A DNA stretch of 64,000 nucleotides from Acidobacteriota bacterium (GTDB lineage Bacteria > Acidobacteriota > Thermoanaerobaculia > Multivoradales > SZUA-115), in contig JAJRVQ010000033.1 in assembly GCA_024277255.1 (NCBI GenBank), forward strand, positions 1-64,000, given 5' to 3'. How positions within the stretch are numbered: position 1 is the first letter of the stretch; the number at the start of each line of letters is the position of its first letter. Position numbers and translations under genes: made by a program. This document shows positions 1-7,832 of this stretch, one piece after another. Under the pieces are notes generated by a model. The model was not told the DNA's origin. It saw nothing but the letters and a program-made list of their open reading frames with translations, and made no database searches.

Positions 1-460
1 AGAGGCTCGATAGCCTCCATGGAATCGCAAAGATAAAACGCAAACCGTCTGCCAGCCCGCTCAGCTCTGCCAGCCAGTGGAAAACAACAACCTGGATCTA
101 TCCTTAATGGACCGGGTTTCCGGCCGGACCTCTAGTTAGCCTGATACCAGCCCTAGTGGCAGACGCCGCTGACTGCGTGACCGTCACTTGGTTGGCGGAC
201 TACGTTGACCGCCACTTAGGTGGATCCTTGGGAGCTGGCCATTTCTTCGATCGGGGCGAGGCGCCAGTCAAATAGTTGGGCCAGTCAAATAGTTGGTGGA
301 ACCTCTTCGCCCCGGATTCTTCTCGGTGACCAGGATTCCTAGGCGAGGTGTCGGTCAAACAATAGAACAGCCCGCAAGAAATCTGGTGTGCCAGGGTTTA
401 CACTGCTGGAAGAACAACCCTGACCGGGTGACCGGTCCGAATGTGGAAGGAGACTGACCG
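1..460. other. Non-coding leader region
   Basis: I see no convincing gene here; the reading frames that cross it run antisense into the following gene. The only structure noted is a tandem 17-bp duplication at 264-297. A strong AAGGAG at 447-452 belongs to the gene starting at 461. Confidence 0.5.
264..297. repeat. Tandem 17-bp duplication
   Basis: CCAGTCAAATAGTTGGG at 264-280 is followed directly by a copy at 281-297 that differs only in the last base. It lies in non-coding DNA upstream of the first gene. Function is unknown; it looks like a simple slippage duplication. Confidence 0.8.
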
Positions 461-877
461 TTGAAGATGAAACTGCCTGCCCTGTTCATTGTGGCCCTGT
501 TGACGCTGTTGAGCACGTCCGGCATTGAAGCCGCGAACAAGCACAACGCGGACCGTTGGAAGAATCTCGGTGAATTGCATGTCGGAGACCGAGTCGACCG
601 CGACATCCTGCGCGTGGGCATCAAGAAGGGGACGTTCGATGCGATTCGCCTGGAAGTGAAAGGCCGTGCGGTGCAATTCCATGATCTCAAGATCCACTTT
701 GAGAACGAAGATGTTCAGGACGTGCGGTTGCGCTCGGTGATCCGGCGAGGCAAGTCCTCCCGCGTGATCGATCTCCAGGGAGGTCAGCGGGCGATCGAGA
801 AGATCGTCTTCCTCTACGACGCCCAAACTCGTCGCCGCCACAAAGGAGCGCGCGTCGAGGTCTACGGCCGGCGGTAG
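461..877 (+). CDS. Small exported protein of unknown function
   Basis: The protein is 138 aa. Residues 1-24 look like a Sec signal peptide (basic MKMK start, then a hydrophobic core rich in Leu and Ala, ending near GIEAA). The mature part is all-beta in appearance and basic, with the patterns DRDILRVG, VKGRAVQFHDLKI and SRVIDLQGGQRAIEKIVFLY. This resembles exported domains of unknown function (DUF2541-like) that I cannot tie to a role. The TTG start is chosen because AAGGAG (447-452) sits exactly 8 nt upstream; an in-frame ATG two codons later would be 14 nt away. It stands alone, with non-coding DNA on both sides. I infer secretion or periplasmic location; no function is proposed. Confidence 0.75.
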   Translation: MKMKLPALFIVALLTLLSTSGIEAANKHNADRWKNLGELHVGDRVDRDILRVGIKKGTFDAIRLEVKGRAVQFHDLKIHFENEDVQDVRLRSVIRRGKSSRVIDLQGGQRAIEKIVFLYDAQTRRRHKGARVEVYGRR

Positions 878-1388
878 GGCTCGCTTCAGCCGCGAATCAC
901 TCCCGCTGAGCTGAATAGGTGCTGCTGAATAGGTGCTGACGAAGTGCAGCTGCTAACGAAGTGCCAACCGAATAGTTCGGAGCACTTGGTGGTTCTGTAG
1001 ATCCTTGAACTGTCGGCCCCGGGGCTTGTTCCTCCTACTCAGCTTAGTGACCGATAGCGCATCACGTCTGACCTCCCGGAGCCGTGCCCTGCGGGGGTAT
1101 TTTTCATCCTAAAACTACGGAAAACTCTAGAATCCCTCTGGTAAATGTTCGCGATATCAGCATTTATCGTAAATGTCATGCGTCGATGAATCTGTCAAGC
1201 AGAGGGCGGCAGCCACGTGGTCGGACACTTCGCCAGGACCGATTGGGCCCGAGGTGTCCGCTCGACTCGCAGCCACCGATTCCCCAAGATTGCGGGGGCA
1301 GGATCGCTGCTGCCTGACTCCTTACAAGGTGACCCTGGCCCGCGTGACGCGGGCTTTAGATGACCCACTACGGAAAGGAGTCAGAGAG
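878..1388. other. Intergenic region with tandem repeat and small hairpin
   Basis: About 510 bp without a supportable gene. It holds a 14-bp tandem duplication (910-937), an AT-richer patch near 1105-1190 that could contain the promoter of the downstream paralog cluster, and a short GC-rich hairpin (GCCCGC, 5-nt loop, GCGGGC at 1338-1354) followed by TTTAGA about 30 bp before the next start. The hairpin could be a weak terminator or leader structure. Confidence 0.45.
910..937. repeat. Tandem 14-bp duplication
   Basis: GCTGAATAGGTGCT occurs twice in direct succession (910-923 and 924-937) in non-coding DNA. No function is apparent. Confidence 0.8.
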
Positions 1389-2168
1389 TTGAACGGGAGA
1401 ACTGTACGTCTCGCCGGCCTCTGCCTTGCCCTCACTGTGACCCCGTCGGTGATCGCCGGAGCTACCGACCTAGGAATCGAGTTGGCACAGCGCGCGCCGG
1501 ACAAGCGCACGATCAGCGGTACGACGATCGGCGCCATCCAAATTCAGCCGCTGGTGGCCAAATGCGCGGTCAGCGTCAAAGACACTTCGGTCGCCGGGCA
1601 GTGCACGAAAGCATCGTCGTTCGGTGAACTCGGCCGCCTCTATCCGATCACTCAGGATCTCTTCGTCAGCCCGACGGGCGAGGTCGGCATCGGCACCACG
1701 GTTCCGGACGAGAACCTCACTGTTCGCGGCCGGATCCACAGCACCTCGGGAGGCTTCCTCTTCCCGGACGGCTCTCTTCAATCAACGATGAGGGTGCAAG
1801 GGCCTCAGGGAGTTCAAGGGCCCCAAGGACCGCAAGGACCTCAGGGACCGCCAGGATCGGCCGGCTTGTCGGGGGTGACCTCGCTCAACGGTTTGAGTGG
1901 ACCGAGCGTCAACCTTGTCGCCGGCTCTTCCAACCTGCAAGTCACCGGCTTCGGCAACACCATCACCGTTAGTGGCGCGACCACGCCTTGCACCTATAGC
2001 TCGAAGAGCTACAGCACCGGCGCCTTTTGCTATGCCTTCCCGAATGACATTCCCTGCGCCGTCGGCTTCCAGCAGAAGAAGTTGGTGTGCCAATCGGACG
2101 GTCACTGGCAGGTCATCACCTCGTCGGCTTGCAACAACCCCTCCCTACTGCCGACCTGTGGCCAATAA
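1389..2168 (+). CDS. Exported collagen-like, tail-fibre-like protein (paralog 1)
   Basis: The 259-aa protein has a signal peptide (about residues 1-23). It then has a segment with two Cys (CAVSVKD...GQCTKAS) followed by LGRLYPITQDL, a tail-fibre-like segment VGIGTTVPDENLTVRG...FPDGS, a collagen-like stretch of GPQGPQG triplets, and a C-terminal module with six Cys ending CNNPSLLPTCGQ. The VGIGT-P-LTV pattern is known from phage tail fibres and trimeric surface proteins. Collagen-like triplets usually trimerise, so a trimeric secreted fibre is an inference. The frame is open further upstream, but TTG at 1389 is chosen because AAGGAG (1375-1380) lies 8 nt before it and the signal peptide starts there. 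It is first of three tandem paralogs, 40 bp from the next. No phage genes are nearby. Function unknown. Confidence 0.8.
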   Translation: MNGRTVRLAGLCLALTVTPSVIAGATDLGIELAQRAPDKRTISGTTIGAIQIQPLVAKCAVSVKDTSVAGQCTKASSFGELGRLYPITQDLFVSPTGEVGIGTTVPDENLTVRGRIHSTSGGFLFPDGSLQSTMRVQGPQGVQGPQGPQGPQGPPGSAGLSGVTSLNGLSGPSVNLVAGSSNLQVTGFGNTITVSGATTPCTYSSKSYSTGAFCYAFPNDIPCAVGFQQKKLVCQSDGHWQVITSSACNNPSLLPTCGQ

Positions 2169-2208
2169 CGATCCGGCCGACCGTTGCGGCCGAAAAGGAG
2201 ACCGAACG

Positions 2209-3105
2209 TTGAAAGCACAATACGTTTCTATCTTCGCCATCTTCCTGGCCCTGGCGCTCTCAGGTTTGGCGTCCGCTCAGCCGGTTCGCCCGCCGGCAGA
2301 TACCGAGCGATCGGCCGGGATCTACGTGGTCGATCCGCAGGGGCGAGAGCGGATCTTTGTGTATAGCGAAACCGGCCGGTTGGTCGAAGTGAGCCAGAAG
2401 AACAACCTTCGAACGGACCTTGACAAACTCACCGCCGCCACCACGGTCACCGCGACTGCCTCGCCGCTCATTGCGTCAGTGACCCCCAAACCGATCAACG
2501 CCTGTTCGAACAGCATCAAGGACCAGGCGAACCTGAGCGGCAAGTGCCTCAAAGCGGGTAGCAACCCGGTGCTGGGTCGCCTCTACCCGCTGGGCCAGGA
2601 TCTCCATGTGGATAGCTCAGGCAATGTCGGAGTCGGTACGAGTCAACCCGCCGGCCGTTTGACCGTGGCCGGTGTCGTCAAGACATCGGGTGGTCTCGTC
2701 TTCCCGGATTCGACGGTGCAAGCCACCGCCACGCTCGCCGGGCCGGCTGGACCAGCCGGTCCTGCCGGCCCGCAAGGTCCCACCGGGCCAGTTGGACCGC
2801 CGGGGCAGGACGGACTGGCTTCGGTCAACGGCCAACCCGGTCCGGCCTTGACGGTCACCGGTATTGGCTCGGCGACGGTCAGCGCCAGCGGCAGCACAGT
2901 GACGGTCAATATGCCCGGAACGCTGTGCACCTATGCCGGCAAGACCTACTCGAAGGATGCCTTTTGCTACACCTTCGCCGATGGGATCCCGTGCAGCTTC
3001 GGTTTCAGCGCGCTCGAACTTCGCTGCAAGGCGGACGGCTCCTGGCAGGTGGTCAGCTCAAGCGCCTGCTCTAACCCCTCGTTCGGGCCAATTTGCGGTC
3101 AGTGA
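2209..3105 (+). CDS. Exported collagen-like, tail-fibre-like protein (paralog 2)
   Basis: The 298-aa protein has the same order of parts as its upstream neighbour. There is a signal peptide (ending near LASAQ), an extra N-terminal segment (YVVDPQGRERIFVYSETGR), and a two-Cys segment (CSNSIKD...GKCLKAG). Then come LGRLYPLGQDL, VGVGTSQPAGRLTVAG...FPDST, a collagen-like stretch GPAGPAGPAGPQGPTGPVGPPG, a QPGP/VTGIG beta segment, and the six-Cys module from CTYAGKTYS to PICGQ. The TTG start has AAGGAG (2195-2200) with an 8-nt spacer, the same arrangement as at 461 and 1389. An upstream frame overlapping paralog 1 is open but has no signal peptide, so it is rejected. The next gene starts 11 bp downstream. 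Probably secreted, multimeric; role unknown. Confidence 0.8.
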   Translation: MKAQYVSIFAIFLALALSGLASAQPVRPPADTERSAGIYVVDPQGRERIFVYSETGRLVEVSQKNNLRTDLDKLTAATTVTATASPLIASVTPKPINACSNSIKDQANLSGKCLKAGSNPVLGRLYPLGQDLHVDSSGNVGVGTSQPAGRLTVAGVVKTSGGLVFPDSTVQATATLAGPAGPAGPAGPQGPTGPVGPPGQDGLASVNGQPGPALTVTGIGSATVSASGSTVTVNMPGTLCTYAGKTYSKDAFCYTFADGIPCSFGFSALELRCKADGSWQVVSSSACSNPSFGPICGQ

Positions 3106-3116
3106 GGAGAGAAGCG

Positions 3117-5408
3117 ATGACACGGATTTCGACTGTCTCTGCCCGCGGAACCCTTGGAGAAATGACCATGACGACCCGCAGAGTTCTCATTGCGAGCCTG
3201 GCCCTGGTGCTGACGCTCGCCATCCACGCGCCGGGCGCTGCCGCGCCTGCCCTCACCGATGCAACCAGCGCGGCGTGGGCCGACTGGAACGGCGACGGCC
3301 AGCCTGACCTCTACCTTGCTCGGCAGGAAGGCGACGACCGCTGGCTCGCCAGCAGCGGCGGTGCGCTGCGAGATCTTACTTTCGAAGCTGGCCTCGCCAA
3401 TCAGCACGACACGATCCTCGCCGCCGCAGTCGATCTGGACGGGCGAGGCCCGGTGGATCTAGCGCTGCTCAAGGCAGACGGCCGGATCGTCTTGCTGCGT
3501 AATCTCGGCGGTGGCTTCGAACCCATGGATGACGACCGCGCCTTGGGAAGAGCTAGCCAGACTCGGGTCACTGTCGGTGGCCAGACGGACAGCTTGGGTG
3601 CGCTGGCGCTCAAACGGACGATCACTCAGTGCATCGATGGGATCAAAGACCAGAATGCCACCTCACAGTGCTTGAAAACGGCGTCGATCGGCCAGCTCGG
3701 CAAGCTCCACCCGCTGAGCCAGGATCTCAATGTCTCGGTGGTGAGCGGCTCCCTCGACACCCCGGCCTTCACTGTCGCCGGTACGGCGAACCTTGAGCTC
3801 GCCGGCCGCTCGGTCGCCGGTGCGGGTGATGTCAACAACGACGGTATCGAGGACTTCGTGGTCGGAGCCAGCGGGGACGATACGTTGGCCTCAGACGGCG
3901 GCAAGGCGACGGTCTACTCGGGCGCTGATGCGTCGGAGCTGTTCAGCGTCCTGGGTCACGAAGTGAGCGGTCGCCTCGGCACCGCGGTCGCCGGAGTCGG
4001 CGATGTCAACGGTGATGGCTACGACGATGTGGCGGTCGGTGAGACGCAGGACAATGCCCCGGTCACCGGTGGCCCGGGCAATGTGTTCATCCTCTCCGGG
4101 GTCGACGGCAGCGTGATTCGCGTCCACACGGGTGACAACTCGGGTGACGGCTTCGGTTCCGCCGTCGACGCCGCCGGCGATGTGGACGGCGACGGCGTTG
4201 GCGATCTCATCGTCGGCGCACCGGGTGCTGGTTACGGCATTCCCATCGCCGGCTACGCCAGGGTCTTCTCCGGTGCCGACGGCTCCTTGCTTCTCGACCT
4301 GAACGGTGCCGCCACGTTCGATAGCTTCGGCGCTTCGGTGGCCGGTCTCGGGGATGCCGATGGCGATGGTGTGGCCGACGTCGCCGTGGGAGCCCCGCGT
4401 GAAGGGCTCGGTGGGCGGGTGCGCGTCTACTCGGGCGCCGACGGCTCGGTTCTCTACACCTACGACGGAGTCACCAAGAGCGAGGATATCGGCTCGTCGC
4501 TCGCCGGCCTCGGCGATATCGACGGTGACGGTCTCGGCGACCTGATCGCCGGAGGTCCCTTCGACAACACCAACACCGGTCTGGTGAGGGTCCTTTCACC
4601 GGCTTCGGCAACGATTCTCTTCACCCTCACCGGCGACCAGCAGAGCGAGACCTTCGGCCGCAGCGTCGCGGGTACCGGTGACTTGACCGGTGACGGTGTG
4701 GGGGACTTTTTAGTCGGCGCCGACGCCCCGTTCTCGTCCAACCTCGGTTACGCTCGCCTCTTCTCCGGGGCGGACGGTTCGATGGTGGCGGAGATGCGCT
4801 CCACCGATCCGGGAGACAATTTCGGCGGCGCCGTCGGCCAGTTCGGTACCCACCTGCTGGTCGGTGCGGTCTATGCCGATCAGGGAGGTACGACCACCGG
4901 CTCGGCGCAGGTCTACGCCACTCGATACGTGGGCATGGGTACCACGGCTCCGGGCGAGCGACTGACCGTCAGCGGAGTGGTCGCCAGCCTTGCGGGTGGC
5001 TTCGAGTTTCCGGACGGCACCCTTCAGGTGGACGACGCTGAGGGACCGACCGGGGCGCAAGGGCCGGCGGGGCCACAAGGGCCGCAAGGACCGCAAGGGC
5101 CGCCCGCCACGGGCGGAGTGATGTCGATCAACAACTTGGCCAACAAGCCTCTGTCGATCGCCGGCAGCGGTGCCATACGGGTCAGCGCCGCCGGCAGCTC
5201 GGTCACCCTGACCGCGCAGCCGCCGACCTGCACGGAGAACGGCAAGGTCTACAGCGAGGGTGCCATCTGCTACTTCGACATCGACGGCACCTTCTGCAGC
5301 TTCGGCGTTCGCGCCAAGAAGAAGACCTGCCAGGCGGACGGTACCTGGCAGACCAGTACCTCCAGCCAGTGCTTCAACCCTTCACCGGGTCCGCTCTGCG
5401 GTATCTGA
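3117..5408 (+). CDS. Exported integrin-like beta-propeller/collagen-like protein (paralog 3)
   Basis: The 763-aa protein shares the backbone of the two genes before it, with a propeller inserted. After the signal peptide come two calcium-loop-like segments (WADWNGDGQPDLYLA and VDLDGRGPVDLALL) and the family segment CIDGIKD...QCLKTAS...LGKLHPLSQDL. Then follow six FG-GAP repeats with D-x-[DN]-x-DG-x-x-D loops (GDVNGDGYDDVAVG, GDIDGDGLGDLIAG and others) plus a seventh degenerate one, consistent with a seven-bladed integrin-alpha-like propeller. The backbone resumes with VGMGTTAPGERLTVSG, FPDGT, GPQGPQGPQGPP and the six-Cys module ending GPLCGI. ATG 3117 has GAGGAGA 6 nt upstream. ATG 3168 (GGAGA, 7 nt) would give a more standard signal peptide, so the start is unsettled. 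Likely a calcium-binding surface or secreted adhesin-like protein, by inference. Confidence 0.8.
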   Translation: MTRISTVSARGTLGEMTMTTRRVLIASLALVLTLAIHAPGAAAPALTDATSAAWADWNGDGQPDLYLARQEGDDRWLASSGGALRDLTFEAGLANQHDTILAAAVDLDGRGPVDLALLKADGRIVLLRNLGGGFEPMDDDRALGRASQTRVTVGGQTDSLGALALKRTITQCIDGIKDQNATSQCLKTASIGQLGKLHPLSQDLNVSVVSGSLDTPAFTVAGTANLELAGRSVAGAGDVNNDGIEDFVVGASGDDTLASDGGKATVYSGADASELFSVLGHEVSGRLGTAVAGVGDVNGDGYDDVAVGETQDNAPVTGGPGNVFILSGVDGSVIRVHTGDNSGDGFGSAVDAAGDVDGDGVGDLIVGAPGAGYGIPIAGYARVFSGADGSLLLDLNGAATFDSFGASVAGLGDADGDGVADVAVGAPREGLGGRVRVYSGADGSVLYTYDGVTKSEDIGSSLAGLGDIDGDGLGDLIAGGPFDNTNTGLVRVLSPASATILFTLTGDQQSETFGRSVAGTGDLTGDGVGDFLVGADAPFSSNLGYARLFSGADGSMVAEMRSTDPGDNFGGAVGQFGTHLLVGAVYADQGGTTTGSAQVYATRYVGMGTTAPGERLTVSGVVASLAGGFEFPDGTLQVDDAEGPTGAQGPAGPQGPQGPQGPPATGGVMSINNLANKPLSIAGSGAIRVSAAGSSVTLTAQPPTCTENGKVYSEGAICYFDIDGTFCSFGVRAKKKTCQADGTWQTSTSSQCFNPSPGPLCGI

Positions 5409-5431
5409 CCACCACCTCACAGAACGATATG

Positions 5432-5454
5432 CCTCCCCGGTCCGGCCGGGGAGG
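5432..5454. terminator. Hairpin between convergent genes
   Basis: CCTCCCCGG, a 5-nt loop and CCGGGGAGG form a perfect 9-bp stem in the 52-bp gap between two convergent genes. There is no T-run on either side, so it is a candidate bidirectional terminator on position and stem strength alone. Confidence 0.6.
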
Positions 5455-5460
5455 TGATCC

Positions 5461-6123
5461 TCACGGCACGACCGACGACCAGAGCGAGGTGTCGCCCGAT
5501 TCGAAGCCGTCGGCGAAGATCGGTGTCGATGGTGCGTTGCAGTCGACCACGGCGCGGATGCCGAAGTCGCCGCTGACGCCGAGCAGGCAGCTCGAAAACC
5601 AGGTGGAGGGTGGGATGGCGAAGATCGCGTTCTTGCCTGCCTGGCAGCCGTCGGTGTCGGTGACCACGCTGGGGCCGAGGCCCGGGGGGGTGGTGAGGAA
5701 GATGAGTTCGACGACGAACTCTTCGCCGGTGAGGACGGGCAATGGCATTGGCAGGGTGAACTCGTTGAAGAAGCCGTCGGTCAACACGGGGCCGGGTAGA
5801 TCGGCTCGTTGGGCGCCGGTAACGGGGAAGACTCCGGCCCCGTAGACGCGGACCGCCTCCTGCAGCGAGTTGGGAGCGCCGCCGGTCAAGGAGAGCCAGA
5901 GGATCTGCGCCGTGATGATGTTGCCGTCGCACGGGGAGGTCAGCCAGGCGGCGGCGCTCTCACCGGCGACGAAGCCGGCCTGGATGGCACCAGTCGGGGC
6001 TACGGTGGAGATGGTGTCGTTTTGCACCGTCGTCGGTTGCGCAGCGGCGGGCAGGGCGAGGAGAGCGGAGACAGAGAGGAGGACGAGGGGGACGAGGTGG
6101 CGAGTCGTCGAGCGTCGATTCAT
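5461..6123 (-). CDS. Exported protein with C-terminal DGFESG...WSSVVP motif
   Basis: The 220-aa protein has a Sec signal peptide (RRSTTRHLVPLVLLSVSALL...PAAAQ). The beta-rich body contains TSPCDGNIITAQILWLS, FNEFTLPMPLPVLTGEEFVVELIFL and a second pair of Cys near the C-terminus (SSCLLG, VVDCN). It ends in IFADGFESGDTSLWSSVVP. The same type of ending occurs on two other exported proteins in this window (genes ending near 24875 and 33004), so it may be a sorting or processing tag in this lineage. The ATG start has GGAG 8 nt upstream on the coding strand. It converges on the propeller gene. Molecular function is unknown. Confidence 0.75.
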   Translation of the reverse strand: MNRRSTTRHLVPLVLLSVSALLALPAAAQPTTVQNDTISTVAPTGAIQAGFVAGESAAAWLTSPCDGNIITAQILWLSLTGGAPNSLQEAVRVYGAGVFPVTGAQRADLPGPVLTDGFFNEFTLPMPLPVLTGEEFVVELIFLTTPPGLGPSVVTDTDGCQAGKNAIFAIPPSTWFSSCLLGVSGDFGIRAVVDCNAPSTPIFADGFESGDTSLWSSVVP

Positions 6124-6274
6124 GGTGGGATCTCCACGGAAAGAGTCCATCCGCAACGCGGTGCGATGGACGACCTGGCGGCCGGCACCGGTGCGGATAG
6201 GGCGAAACCAGGATTGCGGTCTCGGCAGAAAGAAGGGTTGATGACGCCTCGATCTTAGCGCATTTCCGTGCGCG

Positions 6275-7618
6275 CTATTGCCCGGCTCTCCCGGCGATGG
6301 CAGCGGCGATCGCCTGGGCCAGCAACTCGTTGCCTCGCTGATTCAGGTGGCAGCAGTCGTCGAGGTAGAGCGTTTCCTCGACCTCGGTGAAGATGCGGGA
6401 GAGGTCGCTGAAGGGGATTCCCTGCTGGCGCAGCTGGGCTCCGGCGGCGCGCAGGCGGGGATACTGCGCTTCGATGGCGCCACGGTAGGGGTGATCGGGA
6501 CGCCAGGCGGTGCGCAGCTCTCCGCTGGAGAGAGGTTTTGCTCCCGGATCGTACTGGTTGGGCTGGAGAAAGTGGTGGTAGGCGATGCCACGGGCCCGAC
6601 ACAGATCGGCCAGCAGGGCGGAGCTGCGGCTCCACACAGCGATGAGGTCCTCCTCGACGGTGGCGGCGGTGAGGAGCTGGTTGCGGGGACCGCGCTGTTG
6701 GAATCCGAGATCGTCGCCGGCTTGGGCCAGCTGCTGTTGGAGTTGCTCAGCGCGACGGCGCGAGCGGCCGTCGAGGGCCTTCCACAGTAGAGCGGCGGTG
6801 AAGCTGCGCGAGAGGGGAAAGTGGGAGAAGGTCTCGGCGCGCCAGGCACGCCGGCGTTCAAGGAAGGCCAGCTCGCCCCTCGTGGCGCCGCGCCGCGGGT
6901 CGAGGTCGCCGACGCGCAGCGGCCAGTTCTGCGGGAAATGGGGATTGACCCCACTCGGGATCAGCTCGACCGGCGGTAGGGCCACTTCGTTGAAGCCGTC
7001 CAGGTTGAGCACCAGGTCGTAGTGGGCGCCGAGCGAGAGCAAGTAGGTCAGGGTGATCAGCTGCTGCGGCTGTTTGTAGCCCGGATTGGCGGCCGAGAGG
7101 ATGATCGGTCGGCGGCCTGCGAAACGCGGCAGCTTGGCGAGTTCTCCGGCCAGCGCCGCTTTGCCGGCGTTGGCCAGCATGTTGGCGACTGAACCGCCGA
7201 GGAGCACCACCACCGGCCGTTCGTCGTCGCGTGACTGGATCAAGGGCTCGCTGTTGAACGGGAAACCCAATTCGCCGCTCTGCCGGTTGGCACCCGGCCG
7301 CCGTGCTGCGGGGTGGCGGGTGGGGTCGAGAACGAAGCCGAGAAAGGGATGCAGTGCCTGTTCGTCGCGGTGGCGGCGAGGAAGCTGGCGGCGGAAGCGG
7401 TCCGCTGCCGGATTGTCCTCACCGGTTGAGCCGGCGATCACCGCCGCGCGCTCGGCGTCGAGCTTGCCCCAGGATGCCCAGCCTTCGGCGGTCAGGCTGA
7501 GGGTGGCGAAGGAGGCGAATTCGGCCACCAGCACCACCGCGGCGATCAGCAGGGCGGCCAAGAGCAGCCGAGGCGGGCGGGTTGTGCGGGGCTCTTGGCG
7601 GACTGGTTTCTCGACCAT
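6275..7618 (-). CDS. SGNH-hydrolase-like membrane-anchored protein
   Basis: The 447-aa protein has one N-terminal TM segment (about residues 18-40), so the bulk is probably periplasmic. An SGNH-type hydrolase is suggested by GGSVAN (candidate nucleophile Ser143), NLDGFNE (block III-like Asn) and YLDDCCHLNQRGNELLA near the C-terminus (Asp and His in the D-x-x-H position). This architecture, with a TM anchor and an SGNH domain of unknown substrate, is often seen near cell-envelope polysaccharide genes; here the neighbours are the exported protein above and the alpha-2-macroglobulin gene. No clear Shine-Dalgarno precedes the ATG. The substrate could be an O-acyl group on a glycan, but that is inference. 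Confidence 0.7.
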   Translation of the reverse strand: MVEKPVRQEPRTTRPPRLLLAALLIAAVVLVAEFASFATLSLTAEGWASWGKLDAERAAVIAGSTGEDNPAADRFRRQLPRRHRDEQALHPFLGFVLDPTRHPAARRPGANRQSGELGFPFNSEPLIQSRDDERPVVVLLGGSVANMLANAGKAALAGELAKLPRFAGRRPIILSAANPGYKQPQQLITLTYLLSLGAHYDLVLNLDGFNEVALPPVELIPSGVNPHFPQNWPLRVGDLDPRRGATRGELAFLERRRAWRAETFSHFPLSRSFTAALLWKALDGRSRRRAEQLQQQLAQAGDDLGFQQRGPRNQLLTAATVEEDLIAVWSRSSALLADLCRARGIAYHHFLQPNQYDPGAKPLSSGELRTAWRPDHPYRGAIEAQYPRLRAAGAQLRQQGIPFSDLSRIFTEVEETLYLDDCCHLNQRGNELLAQAIAAAIAGRAGQ

Positions 7619-7832
7619 GGTGTTGCGGGGGCCGGCTTTGTCGGAGGCGATGGTGGCGGGACAGCCATGGCGATTCTATGTCCAGCCTGCCACAATCTCT
7701 CCACAATTCGCCTTGACGATGCCGCTGATCGGTCGCCTCCACCGCTTGCCCGTGCGCTCAAATGGGCTCGGTAGTGATAGAAGGCGGGTCGAACCAGCCC
7801 GTCGCAGGGCAGACCGAACGGGGAGAACCTAG

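Noticed and set aside
1897-2208. Upstream extension of the second fibre paralog
   Set aside because: The extension overlaps the first paralog in another frame and lacks a signal peptide. The TTG at 2209 has a well-placed AAGGAG and starts a signal peptide.
1389-5408. Prophage tail-fibre cluster
   Set aside because: The tail-fibre-like segments are not accompanied by any capsid, terminase, integrase or tail gene. Each protein has its own signal peptide, so exported host proteins are more likely.
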